Shown here: positions 63,244 through 64,000 of the stretch, in pieces
Position numbering within the stretch: the stretch's first letter is position 1
Layout of the letters: each line of letters starts with the position of its first letter
DNA from: Malachius bipustulatus
Lineage: Eukaryota > Arthropoda > Insecta > Coleoptera > Melyridae
Length of the DNA: 64,000 nt
NCBI GenBank assembly: GCA_910589415.1
Contig: OU342634.1
Location: forward strand, 23,557,144 to 23,621,143
Direction of reading: 5' to 3'
Notes under the pieces: generated by a model
What the model was told of the DNA's origin: nothing
What the model saw: the letters and a program-made list of their open reading frames with translations, nothing else
The model's database searches: none
Translations under genes and position numbers: made by a program

Positions 63244-63253
63244 TATATAAAAG
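63244..63253 (+). promoter_or_regulatory. TATA box of the second secreted-protein gene
   Basis: TATATAAAAG lies about 90 bases upstream of the ATG at 63335. A plausible start site (TTAGTTACAGTTCATA) is about 30 bases downstream of it, giving a 5' UTR of about 55-60 bases. Confidence 0.7.
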
Positions 63254-63334
63254 AACCCCAAAAACTCTAAACGGTTAGTTACAGTTCATATAATCAATAG
63301 TTTCTTAAAAAAATCTCGAATACATACATCAAAA

Positions 63335-63385
63335 ATGCAAGTAAAAATCTTCGTTGCATTAGTGTCACTTATAAGCTTGTCGCAG
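63335..63385 (+). CDS. first exon of a secreted-protein gene, continues beyond window
   Basis: MQVKIFVALVSLISLSQ is a signal peptide of 17 codons ending at a GTGAGT donor. Exon length, phase 0 and layout (signal peptide alone in exon 1) match the gene at 58182-59936, in opposite orientation, so the two are probably paralogues of one cluster. The readthrough frame beyond 63385 (to 63553) has no mature-protein character. The remaining 615 bases are AT-rich intron without a visible second exon, so the product itself cannot be read here. Confidence 0.6.
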
Positions 63386-64000
63386 GTGAGTACCCATTTT
63401 ACCAATTTCTTTATACCAAGGTTTAGTTTTCAAAATTTAAAAAATGTTAAAACTATTAATTTTGCTACCAAAATAATAAATAATGGAACAAAAAAAAATC
63501 ATTCACGTTTCATAAGGGTAGTTTCATTGGAAGAAATAAAGTTAGTTGATTAAATATTTTTTTGTCACAATGTTTACAAATTTTGCAAGTGTCTATAAAA
63601 TATGGTAACAACTCAGAATCTTCTGTGCTTGAATATTTTTCTAAAGTAACAAATTAATAAATATAAATAATTTATTAAATTTATTAATTAAATTAATTAA
63701 TTATTAAATTATAAAATTGGTAATTTTTTACTTAAGGAATATAATTTGAACAATATCTTAAAAAGACAACTTGAGAAAAAAAGTAAGTTTAAATGTACAA
63801 ATTTTACATACAAAGATGGAGCATACAAAGAATGAAGTGAAATATTTTCCATTCTCCTTTCACTAAAAATTGGCGAGAATACTTTTTTTGTAATTTTATA
63901 GTTGCAATTTATTGGTGAATCCTTTCTAATGAATTTTTTTTTTAAAGTTGACTATTCTACTGATTTGATTATCCAGACTGGAAACTGTAAGGGTGGTATG

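Overview
This is a stretch of insect nuclear genome: AT-rich, with long non-coding stretches, many foldback and TIR elements, and multi-exon genes with short GT-AG introns. The protein signal is dominated by insect-type odorant receptors (7tm_6 family; seven-pass, inverted topology, co-receptor dependent). Receptor style, repeat content and the secreted-protein genes at the right end suggest a beetle (Coleoptera). The order is an inference; no marker gene in the window fixes the species.

The odorant-receptor array runs from about 7.5 to 52.8 kb, all on the + strand. Five receptor genes splice by eye into complete frames: OR-A (7522-9336, 378 aa), OR-E (20433-26768, 382 aa), OR-F (32697-34937, 380 aa), OR-G (39578-41362, 380 aa) and OR-H (47880-52771, 382 aa). 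They fall into two subfamilies, A/F/G and C/D/E/H. C (12450-13313) and D (15511-16581) consist only of exons 1 and 2, intact and ending at consensus donors in the same phase as OR-E exon 2. No exons 3-6 are visible for either until those of OR-E at 25800-26768. The arrangement looks like three alternative 5' cassettes (C, D, E) feeding one constant 3' set, although truncated tandem duplicates cannot be excluded.

OR-E and OR-H lie in a segmental duplication of about 6.5-7.8 kb (about 19842-27640 and 47276-53740). By eye their exons 3-6 encode identical protein, while exon 2 differs at about 23 residues. Each copy carries, in intron 2, a TIR-bounded element holding an R1-like reverse-transcriptase fragment. 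Later insertions are private to one copy: a nested palindrome at 23312-25165 in copy 1, and a TA-flanked foldback (50316-51175) and a short insertion with 12-bp flanking repeats (about 53523-53650) in copy 2.

Other regions: 1-7.5 kb has no recognisable gene, only decayed repeats. A 5'-truncated Jockey-like LINE (about 16740-18352) and a TAA-flanked MITE (18541-19086) follow cassette D. A 2.6 kb inverted-repeat element (about 29705-32322) precedes OR-F. A solo-LTR-like block (37080-37546) lies between OR-F and OR-G. An unexplained block with internal repeats (about 41800-45450) lies between OR-G and OR-H. At the right end a secreted six-cysteine protein gene on the minus strand (59936-58182) is head-to-head with a probable relative on the plus strand (from 63335), which runs off the window.
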